Source of the DNA: CAYRPO01 sp964426305
GTDB lineage: Bacteria; Patescibacteriota; Saccharimonadia; Saccharimonadales; CAIOMD01
NCBI GenBank assembly: GCA_964426305.1
Contig: CAYRPO010000004.1
Location: 1-33,515, forward strand
Length of the DNA stretch: 33,515 bases
Direction of reading: 5' to 3'
Position numbers and translations under genes: made by a program. Positions 16,479-23,646 of this stretch are shown one piece after another. Under the pieces are notes generated by a model, which saw only the letters and a program-made list of their open reading frames with translations, was not told the origin of the DNA and did not search any database. How positions within the stretch are numbered: the stretch's first letter is position 1; each line of letters begins with the position of its first letter.

Positions 16479-17600
16479 ATGAAAATTGGCCTTGTATGTC
16501 CCTATAATATGTTTCAGTTTGCCGGCGGCGTACAAGAGATTGTCTTTCAATTAGAGCGTGATTTATCAGAGCGAGGTCATGAGGTGCGGATCATTACGCC
16601 ACGCCCGCGCGCGCATGTTGATGATCCGCCGCACAACATGATTTTGGTCGGTCGTAGCGCAAAAGTGAATACGCCGTTTGCAACTATGGTAGATTTTGGG
16701 TTTGAAGCAGATGGGGACGAGATTGATACCATTCTGGAGCGCGAACAGTTTGATGTGTTACATTTTCACGAGCCGTGGGTACCGATGCTGTCCAGACAGA
16801 TATTGCAGCGCTCAAAGGCCATAAACGTTGCTACGTTTCATGCCAAATCTCCAGAATCAGTCGTGAGTAAGTCGATTATCACCGGCTTTCGTCCATACAT
16901 GAAGTCTGTTGTTGGATATATTCATGTTTTTACTGCCGTTTCCGATGCGGCTACGCATTTTATCAAAGATTTTACAGACGAACCTATTCATATTGTGCCA
17001 AATGGCATAGATTTAAGCCGATTTAGTATCTCAAAGCATTATGCCGCAAGTAAAAAGAAAACGATTTTGTATTTGGGTCGTCTCGAAAAGAGAAAAGGAG
17101 TTGAATATTTACTCCAGGCATACGACCAGCTTCGGCTTGCGCATGATGATGTTCGTCTGGTGATAGCTGGTAGCGGCGTCAAAAGGAAGACCCTGGAGCG
17201 TCTCGTAGACGAATATGAGATTCCTGATGTTACCTTTATGGGATATGTTGACGAAGCAGATAAGCCGCGCCTCATGGCCGAGGCAGACTTATATGTGTCC
17301 CCTGCTTTGTACGGTGAAAGTTTTGGCATCGTGCTGCTCGAGGCCATGGCGGTTGGCACGCCAGTGGTTGCTGGGAACAATACTGGGTATGCAAGTGTTA
17401 TGACTGGTAGAGGCAGGCTGAGTCTGGTGAGTCCCAAGAGTACCGACGACTTTGCGCAGCGACTCGAATTAATGCTGTACGACAACGAACTGCGTCGCTT
17501 ATGGTTGGCTTGGGCACACCAACATGTACAACAATTCCAGTTCAGTAACATAACAGATGCCTACGAAGTCATTTATGACAAAGCGCTCCAACGAGTCTAG
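16479..17600 (+). CDS. GT4 glycosyltransferase, PimA-like
   Basis: A 373-aa GT-B fold, retaining glycosyltransferase. The N-terminal domain begins MKIGLVCPYNMFQFAGGVQE, the GGVQ acceptor loop typical of phosphatidylinositol mannosyltransferase-like enzymes. It also has DVLHFHEPWVP and IVPNGIDLSRF. The C-terminal domain has ILYLGRLEKRKGVEYLLQAY and the E-x7-E donor motif ESFGIVLLEAM (about residues 285-295). Such enzymes add a sugar from a nucleotide-sugar to a lipid at the inner membrane face. It overlaps the next GT4 gene by about 26 bases, so the two probably act in sequence. The true acceptor is not known. Confidence 0.88.
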   Translation: MKIGLVCPYNMFQFAGGVQEIVFQLERDLSERGHEVRIITPRPRAHVDDPPHNMILVGRSAKVNTPFATMVDFGFEADGDEIDTILEREQFDVLHFHEPWVPMLSRQILQRSKAINVATFHAKSPESVVSKSIITGFRPYMKSVVGYIHVFTAVSDAATHFIKDFTDEPIHIVPNGIDLSRFSISKHYAASKKKTILYLGRLEKRKGVEYLLQAYDQLRLAHDDVRLVIAGSGVKRKTLERLVDEYEIPDVTFMGYVDEADKPRLMAEADLYVSPALYGESFGIVLLEAMAVGTPVVAGNNTGYASVMTGRGRLSLVSPKSTDDFAQRLELMLYDNELRRLWLAWAHQHVQQFQFSNITDAYEVIYDKALQRV

Positions 17601-18702
17601 CCCCTTGCGCGTAGGCTTGGTGCTCGATTCGACCCTGGATGTGCCTGATGGCGTACAGCAATACGTGCTGACACTTGGTCGTTGGCTGGATGCGCAGGGC
17701 CACACCGTATTTTATCTGGTAGGCGAAACTGAGCGCACAGATCTGCCTAATATGCATTCGCTCAGTAAAAATATCACCGTCAAATTTAACCAAAATAGAG
17801 TTAATTTACCATTGTACGCGAGCAAGCGACGGCTTGCGGCCTTATTGGCGCAGCTACAGCTTGATGTATTGCATGTACAAATGCCGTATCATCCATATGT
17901 AGCCGGACACCTCATCAATGCTGTCCCGCAGACAACGCGCGTTGTTGGCACATTCCATGTTGTACCAGCCAGTTGGCTGCAAGCGGTTGGCGCTCGCGGG
18001 CTACAGATGCTCTCGCGTGCCTCGTTGCGCCGATTTGATCAGGTCGTATCAGTATCGACCGCTGCACAGGATTTTGCACAATTAGTCTATGGCGTTCAGA
18101 GTATTGTTGTCCCGAACGCGGTACCGGTACGTGCTTTTTTAAGCGAGCCGCGGTATGAAGATACACTACATATAGTGTATCTCGGACGCCTTGTTGAACG
18201 AAAAGGATGCCAATACCTGCTGAAAGCTCTCGTTGAGCTCAATAAATCCACGGTGCAACCGTATCACGTGACTATCGGCGGCAAGGGGCCGCTTATGAGC
18301 AAGCTACAAACGTACGTTCGTGTCCATAATATAAAGAACATCGCGTTCACGGGTTTTGTCACTGAAGCCGATAAGCCAAAGCTGCTGGCGAGCGCCGATA
18401 TTGCAGTCTTCCCAAGCACTGGCGGTGAAAGTTTTGGGATCGTTTTGGTTGAGGCAATGGCCGCTGGCTCTCGCGTCATATTAGGCGGGGACAACGTCGG
18501 TTACAGGACGGTTTTACAGAATTACCCAGATTTGCTGATCGACCCGAAAGACACTGTAGCCTTTGCAGAACGACTGCGATATTTCCTGGACAATACAGTG
18601 GCCCGTGTCGCGGCTGCCGAATGGGCTCGCGAAGCAGTTCGACAGTACGATATCGAAACTGTTGGACCAATGCTTGTGCGTATATACAAAGGGGAGTCAT
18701 AA
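17575..18702 (+). CDS. GT4 glycosyltransferase, second of a tandem pair
   Basis: A 375-aa GT-B enzyme of the same family as its upstream neighbour but well diverged. The domain core begins LRVGLVLDSTLDVPDGVQQY, followed by DVLHVQMPYHP, VVPNAVPVRAF, IVYLGRLVERKGCQYLLKAL and the E-x7-E motif ESFGIVLVEAM. The start is uncertain: an ATG at 17557 gives six more residues, but both lie inside the end of the upstream gene and neither has a Shine-Dalgarno. The ATG at 17575 gives the shorter overlap. The pair looks like an old duplication and could add two successive sugars to one lipid anchor. Confidence 0.87.
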   Translation: MTKRSNESSPLRVGLVLDSTLDVPDGVQQYVLTLGRWLDAQGHTVFYLVGETERTDLPNMHSLSKNITVKFNQNRVNLPLYASKRRLAALLAQLQLDVLHVQMPYHPYVAGHLINAVPQTTRVVGTFHVVPASWLQAVGARGLQMLSRASLRRFDQVVSVSTAAQDFAQLVYGVQSIVVPNAVPVRAFLSEPRYEDTLHIVYLGRLVERKGCQYLLKALVELNKSTVQPYHVTIGGKGPLMSKLQTYVRVHNIKNIAFTGFVTEADKPKLLASADIAVFPSTGGESFGIVLVEAMAAGSRVILGGDNVGYRTVLQNYPDLLIDPKDTVAFAERLRYFLDNTVARVAAAEWAREAVRQYDIETVGPMLVRIYKGES

Positions 18703-18879
18703 ATGACAAAATTGCTCATTATGATTGGCGTTACAGTTGGTAGCATCATAGGTGCGTACATTCCTGTATGGCTTTTTGGCGCGAGCGAGCTGAGCGCCTG
18801 GAGTATTCTGTTTGGAACAGTTGGTAGCTTTGTTGGCTTGTGGGCTGGCTACAGGCTCGCGCAAGAAATTGAAGGATAG
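18703..18879 (+). CDS. Small two-helix membrane protein (58 aa)
   Basis: A 58-aa ORF. It starts MTKLLIMIGVTVGSIIGAYI and ends RLAQEIEG. Two membrane helices with Gly repeats are visible (about residues 3-25 and 32-52, SILFGTVGSFVGLWAGYRL). GGGGAG lies about 7 bases before its ATG, and the ATG directly follows the stop of the GT4 gene. The next gene starts two bases after its TAG. Tight packing and a good Shine-Dalgarno support a real gene. A Gly-zipper hairpin like this could oligomerise or anchor partner enzymes; function unknown. Confidence 0.75.
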   Translation: MTKLLIMIGVTVGSIIGAYIPVWLFGASELSAWSILFGTVGSFVGLWAGYRLAQEIEG

Positions 18880-18881
18880 CT

Positions 18882-19742
18882 ATGGGTGTAGAATCACAGG
18901 TAGTATCGCACGCTCATACCGAGAGGCTTGCTCGGTTAGCGGCCGATCTGCATGTTATGTTTGAAGGCGATCTAGACGCCAAGGTGACGATTGTTTTTCT
19001 GCACGGTATTGCCTCCAATTCAGGCAACTGGAAGAAGATGTCTCGCCACTTGCGCCATGTGTCCGCACGGCAAATATATGTTGACCTTTTAGGTTTTGGG
19101 GACTCTCCAAAGCCGTGGCACGCCGATTACAGCGTTGATACTCATGCGAAAGCCGTGTGGATGTCTCTTGATTCCCAGCATGTGCATGGGCCCGTGATTG
19201 TAGTAGGCCACTCTATGGGGTGTATTGTTGCTACGCATATGGCCACAATTCGACCGGACCAAGTGATGCAGCTCGTTCTTGTAAGCTTGCCACTGTATCG
19301 TGGCTACGAAATACTACAAAAAGACTCCGTGTCGCATATTGATCGCTTCATCAATCAACTCTATTTTAAGGCATATACATACATTCGTGAAGATTCACTG
19401 TTGCTGAGCTTTGGTGGCGGAATGGTGTCGCGCCTCATTGGAGGCCGATCAGGTTTTGAGCTTGGTTGGCGTAATGTTATTGCCTTTCGGAGATCTCTGT
19501 TGAACTGTATTGAGTTTCAGCACACCGAGCTTGAATTGCGTACAATGCGTGAATTGCCGGTGTATCTATATTATGGTCGATTCGACATTTTTGTAATCAA
19601 ACAGTATCTGCAAAACCTGGCTCATTCACGGCCACATACACATATACATCGTGTACGGGCTGGCCATATTGTTTCGGAATCCTTAGCTCGGGCTGTAAGT
19701 CGTGATTTAGCGGTGCTCGTCAAAGAAGGATCTGACTCATGA
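18882..19742 (+). CDS. Alpha/beta hydrolase with complete catalytic triad
   Basis: A 286-aa protein with the full fold: oxyanion-hole segment VFLHGIASNSGNW (about residues 39-51), YVDLLGFGDSPKP, nucleophile elbow VVGHSMGCIV (Ser at about residue 111), acid in YYGRFDIFV and His in RVRAGHIV near the end. It resembles esterase/lipase-type or haloperoxidase-like hydrolases of the broad AB hydrolase-1 family. It starts two bases after the 58-aa gene and its stop overlaps the next start (ATGA), so it is within the envelope operon. It may act on a lipid ester; the substrate is unknown. Confidence 0.85.
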   Translation: MGVESQVVSHAHTERLARLAADLHVMFEGDLDAKVTIVFLHGIASNSGNWKKMSRHLRHVSARQIYVDLLGFGDSPKPWHADYSVDTHAKAVWMSLDSQHVHGPVIVVGHSMGCIVATHMATIRPDQVMQLVLVSLPLYRGYEILQKDSVSHIDRFINQLYFKAYTYIREDSLLLSFGGGMVSRLIGGRSGFELGWRNVIAFRRSLLNCIEFQHTELELRTMRELPVYLYYGRFDIFVIKQYLQNLAHSRPHTHIHRVRAGHIVSESLARAVSRDLAVLVKEGSDS

Positions 19743-20374
19743 ATATGCTCGTGCTTGGACTTGTGTGTGGCGTGACGTTATTGTTGTTTGGCTACAAATT
19801 TGTGCGGTTGTTCGCGCCATTTGTGTTCTTTGTTGCGAGTATCGTTGGGGTATTCCGGTGGGCGGCAGTGTTCACCGATAGCATTGTGGCGTCTACCCTG
19901 TTTGCCGCGTCTGTTGGCGTGCTCCTCGGCATACTGCTGGCGACTTTTTCTTCACTGGTGATCAGTGTGGTCGCTGTTCTGTTTTCTGTAACTGTTGCAT
20001 ATCGTATGCTTGATGTGTACATATTAGAGGCCTTGGGTGTGCCGAAGGTGCTTGCAACTATAGTCACGCTTATCGTTATCGCTGTATTTCTGTTTATAGC
20101 GGTCGGAACCTACCTGATGCGATATATAGGGATCTTTGTGTCAACCGTTATTGGTACGTATCTAGTGTTTATAGTATTCAATGAGCTCGCTGGGATTGCT
20201 CCAAGTGATCGACTTGACAACGCGGTAGCTGGACCATGGCTTGTGGTGGCTTGTATTATCATGGCCGTACTGGGGATGATTGTACAGATTCGACAACATC
20301 GGTCTAGCCAACGCCCTTTTAGTGAGCGTGGTCTCTGGAGCCTCCAGGACTACAACATCGATCAAAACAGGTAG
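19739..20374 (+). CDS. Multi-pass membrane protein, DUF4203-like
   Basis: A 211-aa very hydrophobic protein with about seven helices packed with short loops, then a charged C-terminal tail (RQHRSSQRPFSERG, ending IDQNR). The pattern of Gly-containing helices (GLVCGVTLLLFGYKFVRL, GVLLGILLATFSSLVISVV) resembles the DUF4203/TMEM198 group, but this is a recalled likeness only. The ATG overlaps the upstream hydrolase stop by four bases. It is the last gene of the cluster and ends directly at a strong terminator. It could be a transporter or channel for the cluster product; unproven. Confidence 0.65.
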   Translation: MNMLVLGLVCGVTLLLFGYKFVRLFAPFVFFVASIVGVFRWAAVFTDSIVASTLFAASVGVLLGILLATFSSLVISVVAVLFSVTVAYRMLDVYILEALGVPKVLATIVTLIVIAVFLFIAVGTYLMRYIGIFVSTVIGTYLVFIVFNELAGIAPSDRLDNAVAGPWLVVACIIMAVLGMIVQIRQHRSSQRPFSERGLWSLQDYNIDQNR

Positions 20375-20415
20375 ACTAAAAAACGTCCACCAAGGTCAGT
20401 GGACGTTTTTTAGTC
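20374..20415. terminator. Bidirectional intrinsic terminator between convergent genes
   Basis: GACTAAAAAACGTCCAC (20374-20390) and GTGGACGTTTTTTAGTC (20399-20415) form a perfect 17-bp stem with an eight-base loop. A-tract and T-tract sit within the stem, so it works both ways. The stem overlaps the stop codons of the genes on both sides. Confidence 0.92.
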
Positions 20416-20671
20416 ACTGCGATATGGACAATAGTGTCCACTCGCGCGCCTGGTTCTGACGGAGTCGGTAATTATGGTGACCGTCTGTCATTTCGAACAG
20501 CTTCACCAGACCGTTCGTCGTCTGGACGAGCATCTGCAAGCCAGACTCTATGAAGGTATGTGTGTTGCCTTCGTACTCAATGCGTTTTGGGAAACTCTTG
20601 AGTGAACCTTTTGATGTTGAAAAGTACAAAGCCGTAACGTCGACTTGGGCGTTTAGTGTGGTTTGACCCAT
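20414..20671 (-). CDS. Small hypothetical protein
   Basis: An 85-aa protein from the ATG at 20671, chosen because GGAG lies eight bases upstream. The ATG at 20737 would add 22 residues but has no Shine-Dalgarno. The visible core, VTALYFSTSKGSLKSFPKRI, then THTFIESGLQMLVQ and LFEMTDGHHNYRLRQ, suggests a small beta-rich fold with basic patches. No family is recognised. It is a monocistronic gene ending in the shared bidirectional terminator, and it faces the envelope cluster. Confidence 0.6.
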   Translation of the reverse strand: MGQTTLNAQVDVTALYFSTSKGSLKSFPKRIEYEGNTHTFIESGLQMLVQTTNGLVKLFEMTDGHHNYRLRQNQAREWTLLSISQ

Positions 20672-20848
20672 ATTCGTGTCTCCAGCATTATTTTTGATAA
20701 TGCGAACGGAATTGGAGTGTTGTAGGTTGGCGACCATTACCGACGTGTACCGTTCGTACCCTCACGCTGGCTAGCCGTTGCAACCGAATATGGAAGTCTG
20801 AAGGGACGCTTTTCCGCCATATGCGTGACGGACAGTGAGTATTGCAGA

Positions 20849-21037
20849 CTAGAAAAGAGCTAGTAAGCCTGTAAGTAAAAGGCCAGCCATTTGCTTGCCA
20901 GTACTCACACGACTACACCAAGTATAGCTGTGTTTGTATGGCCGCCGCCAGTCTTGAAATTCAAAAAAATCAGTGTGAAAGCCAGGCGTGAAGTCTAAAT
21001 GCCAAGGTTTGAATAGTATGGCAGGTATATATGTCAA
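20849..21037 (-). CDS. Doubtful 62-aa ORF with C-terminal hydrophobic segment
   Basis: Starts with TTG at 21037 and encodes an aromatic-rich peptide (KPWHLDFTPGFHTDFFEFQD) followed by a hydrophobic end (AGLLLTGLLALF). The composition is unlike a random ORF and the end could insert in the membrane. However, the start is weak and the start region backs onto the tgt promoter. No family is recognised. Confidence 0.3.
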   Translation of the reverse strand: MTYIPAILFKPWHLDFTPGFHTDFFEFQDWRRPYKHSYTWCSRVSTGKQMAGLLLTGLLALF

Positions 21038-21054
21038 GGCATAGACGGTGCATC

Positions 21055-21063
21055 TGTTACAAT
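21055..21063 (+). promoter_or_regulatory. -10 element before tgt, leaderless position
   Basis: TGTTACAAT, containing TACAAT at 21058-21063, ends 9 bases before the tgt ATG at 21073. This spacing predicts a transcript starting about three bases before the start codon. Confidence 0.5.
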
Positions 21064-21072
21064 AAGACGCGT

Positions 21073-22287
21073 ATGAAAAAACAGTTTGGCTTTACGCTAC
21101 AGAAAAAACAGAGTGGCACATTGGCTCGTACCGGTGTAATCACTACTCCGCACGGTGATATACAGACACCAGCTTTCATCGTGGTCGGCACCAAGGCGAC
21201 GGTCAAGGCGCTAACGCCTGAGCAAACCAAAGAACTAGGTGCTCAGGCCGTGCTGGCTAACGCCTATCACTTGTATCTGCAGCCAGGATCGCAGCTTGTA
21301 GACCAAGCTGGCGGTGTTGGTGCATTTATGAACTGGCAAGGGCCAACATTTACTGATAGCGGCGGGTTTCAGGTTCTTAGCCTTGGTGTGGGTTTTAAGA
21401 AAGTCATTACCATGGACGGCAAGGCAGACGAGCTGACGTCGACGGCACGCAAGGGAGAACGGCTAGCGCATGTCGACGATGACGGCGTGACATTCAAATC
21501 ACACATCGACGGCAGCATGCATCGCTTTACGCCAGAAGTATCTATGCAGATCCAGCACCAGTTGGGAGCGGACATTATGTTTGCGTTCGACGAATGCACG
21601 TCGATTGCTCAAGACTATGCTTATCAAAAGATGTCGCTCGATCGCACTCACGCATGGGCCAAGCGTTGCATTACTGAACATGAACGCCTCACACAGGTTC
21701 GAACACAGAAGCCGTATCAAGCCCTGTACGGTGTCATTCAGGGGGCAAATTACCAGGACCTGCGCGAAGAAGCGGCGACCTACATGTCGAGCTTGGCATT
21801 CGACGGCTACGGTATCGGTGGTGCACTGGAAAAAGAACGCCTTGGCGAAATTTTAACGTGGGTAAATTCCATACTACCCGAAGACAAACCGCGACATTTG
21901 CTTGGTTTAAGCGAGCCAGATGACATATTCATAGGTATCGAACACGGTGCAGATACGTTTGACTGCGTGTCCCCTGCGCGCATCGGTCGCAACGGCTCAC
22001 TGTATACACCTGACGGTCGTATTACAGTTACAAACGCCAAGTACCGCGAAGATTTTACACCCATTTATGCGGACTGCACGTGCTATACATGCACACATTA
22101 CACAAAAGCGTACTTGCGGCATTTGTTTAAGGCTGGCGAGCGGCTGGCTGCGACGCTCGCTACAATACACAATGAACATTTCATCGTGGAGCTCGTCGAC
22201 TCTATCCGCGCCAGTATCGAAAACGGTACGTTTGAAGCACACAAGCAAGCCTGGCTGGCCCGCTATTATGCTGCTACCGCAAAGTAG
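21073..22287 (+). CDS. tgt: Queuine/preQ1 tRNA-ribosyltransferase
   Basis: A 404-aa TIM-barrel enzyme. It exchanges G34 of tRNAs for Asp, Asn, His and Tyr with preQ1 (or queuine). Signatures are TDSGGFQVLSLG with the general-base Asp, the VIQGANYQDLRE turn, GIGGALEKE, the nucleophile Asp in FDCVSPARIGRNG and the zinc site CTCYTCTHYTKAYLRHL near the C-terminus. The ATG at 21073 (MKKQFGF) is preferred to the ATG at 21031, because the extra 14 residues are not expected in the family and a -10 lies 9 bases upstream of 21073. No preQ1 biosynthesis or queA gene is nearby. Confidence 0.96.
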   Translation: MKKQFGFTLQKKQSGTLARTGVITTPHGDIQTPAFIVVGTKATVKALTPEQTKELGAQAVLANAYHLYLQPGSQLVDQAGGVGAFMNWQGPTFTDSGGFQVLSLGVGFKKVITMDGKADELTSTARKGERLAHVDDDGVTFKSHIDGSMHRFTPEVSMQIQHQLGADIMFAFDECTSIAQDYAYQKMSLDRTHAWAKRCITEHERLTQVRTQKPYQALYGVIQGANYQDLREEAATYMSSLAFDGYGIGGALEKERLGEILTWVNSILPEDKPRHLLGLSEPDDIFIGIEHGADTFDCVSPARIGRNGSLYTPDGRITVTNAKYREDFTPIYADCTCYTCTHYTKAYLRHLFKAGERLAATLATIHNEHFIVELVDSIRASIENGTFEAHKQAWLARYYAATAK

Positions 22288-22359
22288 TCAGTAGCCTTCA
22301 TATACATTTTGCCAAAACTATATGAAACGTCGTGGGGCTATGGGGTGGCTGACAGTGGC

Positions 22360-23388
22360 CTAGTTAGGCGCGGTTTCGTCTTGTGAGTCGTCGTTGATTT
22401 TTAGAGGACGTTTGGCGATGATTTCGTAGCGCTGGCCTGTCATGCCGGACTCAACATAGTCGTCGTTGAGCAGATTTATAAAGCGAATCAGGTCTTTTTG
22501 ATCCATGATTATAATTGCGCCACTGTCGTCGGTGAGTAGTTCGACACCGATTTCCTCGGCATGATCGATGAGCTCTTGTTGCTTGACTGTTCCTGGCTGA
22601 ACTTTCTGTAGCTTCTTGATTGCTGTCGCCCTGCCCTTGATGAGCGTCTGCAAGCTCATGCCGTCGGCAAAGCTTAACCGAAAGTTGGCTTCGATTTCTG
22701 CAACCTTTTGGGCGGCAATGCTAGCAGCCTTGGCGTCGTAGCCAAACAGCTGTTTCAGACGAGCCTGTTTAAAAACAAATACGTCGTCGCCCAAAACGAG
22801 CAGTTGGTTGTCGCTTGGTATCTTGAGAGCCGATACAGTGTCAAACGGCTTAAATACGCCGTCTTTCAGAAGCCACGCCGTTGGACCTTTCATGATTTGC
22901 GTCGTTGGCAGATTCTTAATGACGAAAAAGGGCTCCTTTAGCTCTTTGTGAGAGCACACGGCTATAACACCCTTCATTCGTTTCAGATCGTGCTCGGCAT
23001 CGTCGAATACTTCGATATTGTGCTGCTGATGCTTGATCCAGTGCAAAACGCTTTTTAGGGGTTCGACATTGGCAACCTGCGTGTATTGCAGCACGCCGTC
23101 TTCTGCCTCAGCTTCTTCAAAGGCACGAACACGCAATCCGTTTTCGATGCCGCCTAGTACACCTTCTAGCAGTTCGTCGACAAACAATGGCCGCAATTGT
23201 TTTGCGGGTTCGCCCGTTAGCTTGACGCGGTGTACAGTACAGTTTTTGTTGAAAAAATATAATTCTATGGACAGCTCGTCGGCATACTGTACAAGGTTAT
23301 TGGCCCATTCGAATACGTCGGCATGTACATATGATGTCTCGGTAGTAGATTGTAGGTCGGGCGCGTCGCTCTGTGTTTCTGGTGGCAT
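22360..23388 (-). CDS. Putative DUF4868-family protein (KwaB-like)
   Basis: A 342-aa soluble protein, no signal or membrane segments. The layout fits my recollection of DUF4868, the domain of KwaB in the Kiwa anti-phage system: an alpha/beta N-terminal half, then a segment like LLVLGDDVFVFKQARLKQLF, a helical stretch (VAEIEANFRLSFADGMSLQT), KLQKVQPGTVKQQELID and the closing INLLNDDYVESGMTG followed by YEIIAKRPL. AAAGGAA precedes the ATG by about 5 bases. It follows cysS on the same strand with its own possible TACAAT promoter. No KwaA-like membrane partner adjoins it. The family call is by pattern only and could be wrong; a nucleic-acid-related role is possible. Confidence 0.5.
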   Translation of the reverse strand: MPPETQSDAPDLQSTTETSYVHADVFEWANNLVQYADELSIELYFFNKNCTVHRVKLTGEPAKQLRPLFVDELLEGVLGGIENGLRVRAFEEAEAEDGVLQYTQVANVEPLKSVLHWIKHQQHNIEVFDDAEHDLKRMKGVIAVCSHKELKEPFFVIKNLPTTQIMKGPTAWLLKDGVFKPFDTVSALKIPSDNQLLVLGDDVFVFKQARLKQLFGYDAKAASIAAQKVAEIEANFRLSFADGMSLQTLIKGRATAIKKLQKVQPGTVKQQELIDHAEEIGVELLTDDSGAIIIMDQKDLIRFINLLNDDYVESGMTGQRYEIIAKRPLKINDDSQDETAPN

Positions 23389-23436
23389 ACTGTTCCTTTA
23401 GTATTGTTTTTCGTGTGCCACAATATTGTACAAGAT

Positions 23437-23646
23437 CGAGCGCATTCGAAAAACAAAACCACCATTTTAAGTTGACCACTGGCGTGCCTGANNNNNNNNN
23501 NNNNNNNNNNNNNNNNNNNNNNNNNNNNNNNNNNNNNNNNNNNNNNNNNNNNNNNNNNNNNNNNNNNNNNNNNNNNNNNNNNNNNNNNNNNCGAGCGCAT
23601 TCGAAAAACAAAACCACCATTTTAAGTTGACCACTGGCGTGCCTGA
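23437..23646. other. Assembly gap with duplicated 55-bp flanks at the cysS 3' end
   Basis: 100 N at 23492-23591; the 55 bases at 23437-23491 equal those at 23592-23646. The repeat contains the cysS stop region. After merging, cysS ends about 80 bases before the DUF4868-like gene. Confidence 0.95.

Larger units (their letters stand above)
20672..21072. other. Stretch with little clear coding content upstream of tgt
   Basis: About 400 bases. It holds the leader of the small minus-strand gene, a doubtful 62-aa minus-strand ORF at 20849-21037, and the tgt promoter (TGTTACAAT at 21055-21063). No tRNA, repeat array or stable RNA fold is evident by eye. The stretch 20738-20848 shows nothing recognisable. 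Confidence 0.5.

Noticed and set aside
22360..23388. A complete Kiwa defence system
   Set aside because: No KwaA-like membrane gene is adjacent; the multi-pass protein at 19739-20374 lies in another operon on the other strand.
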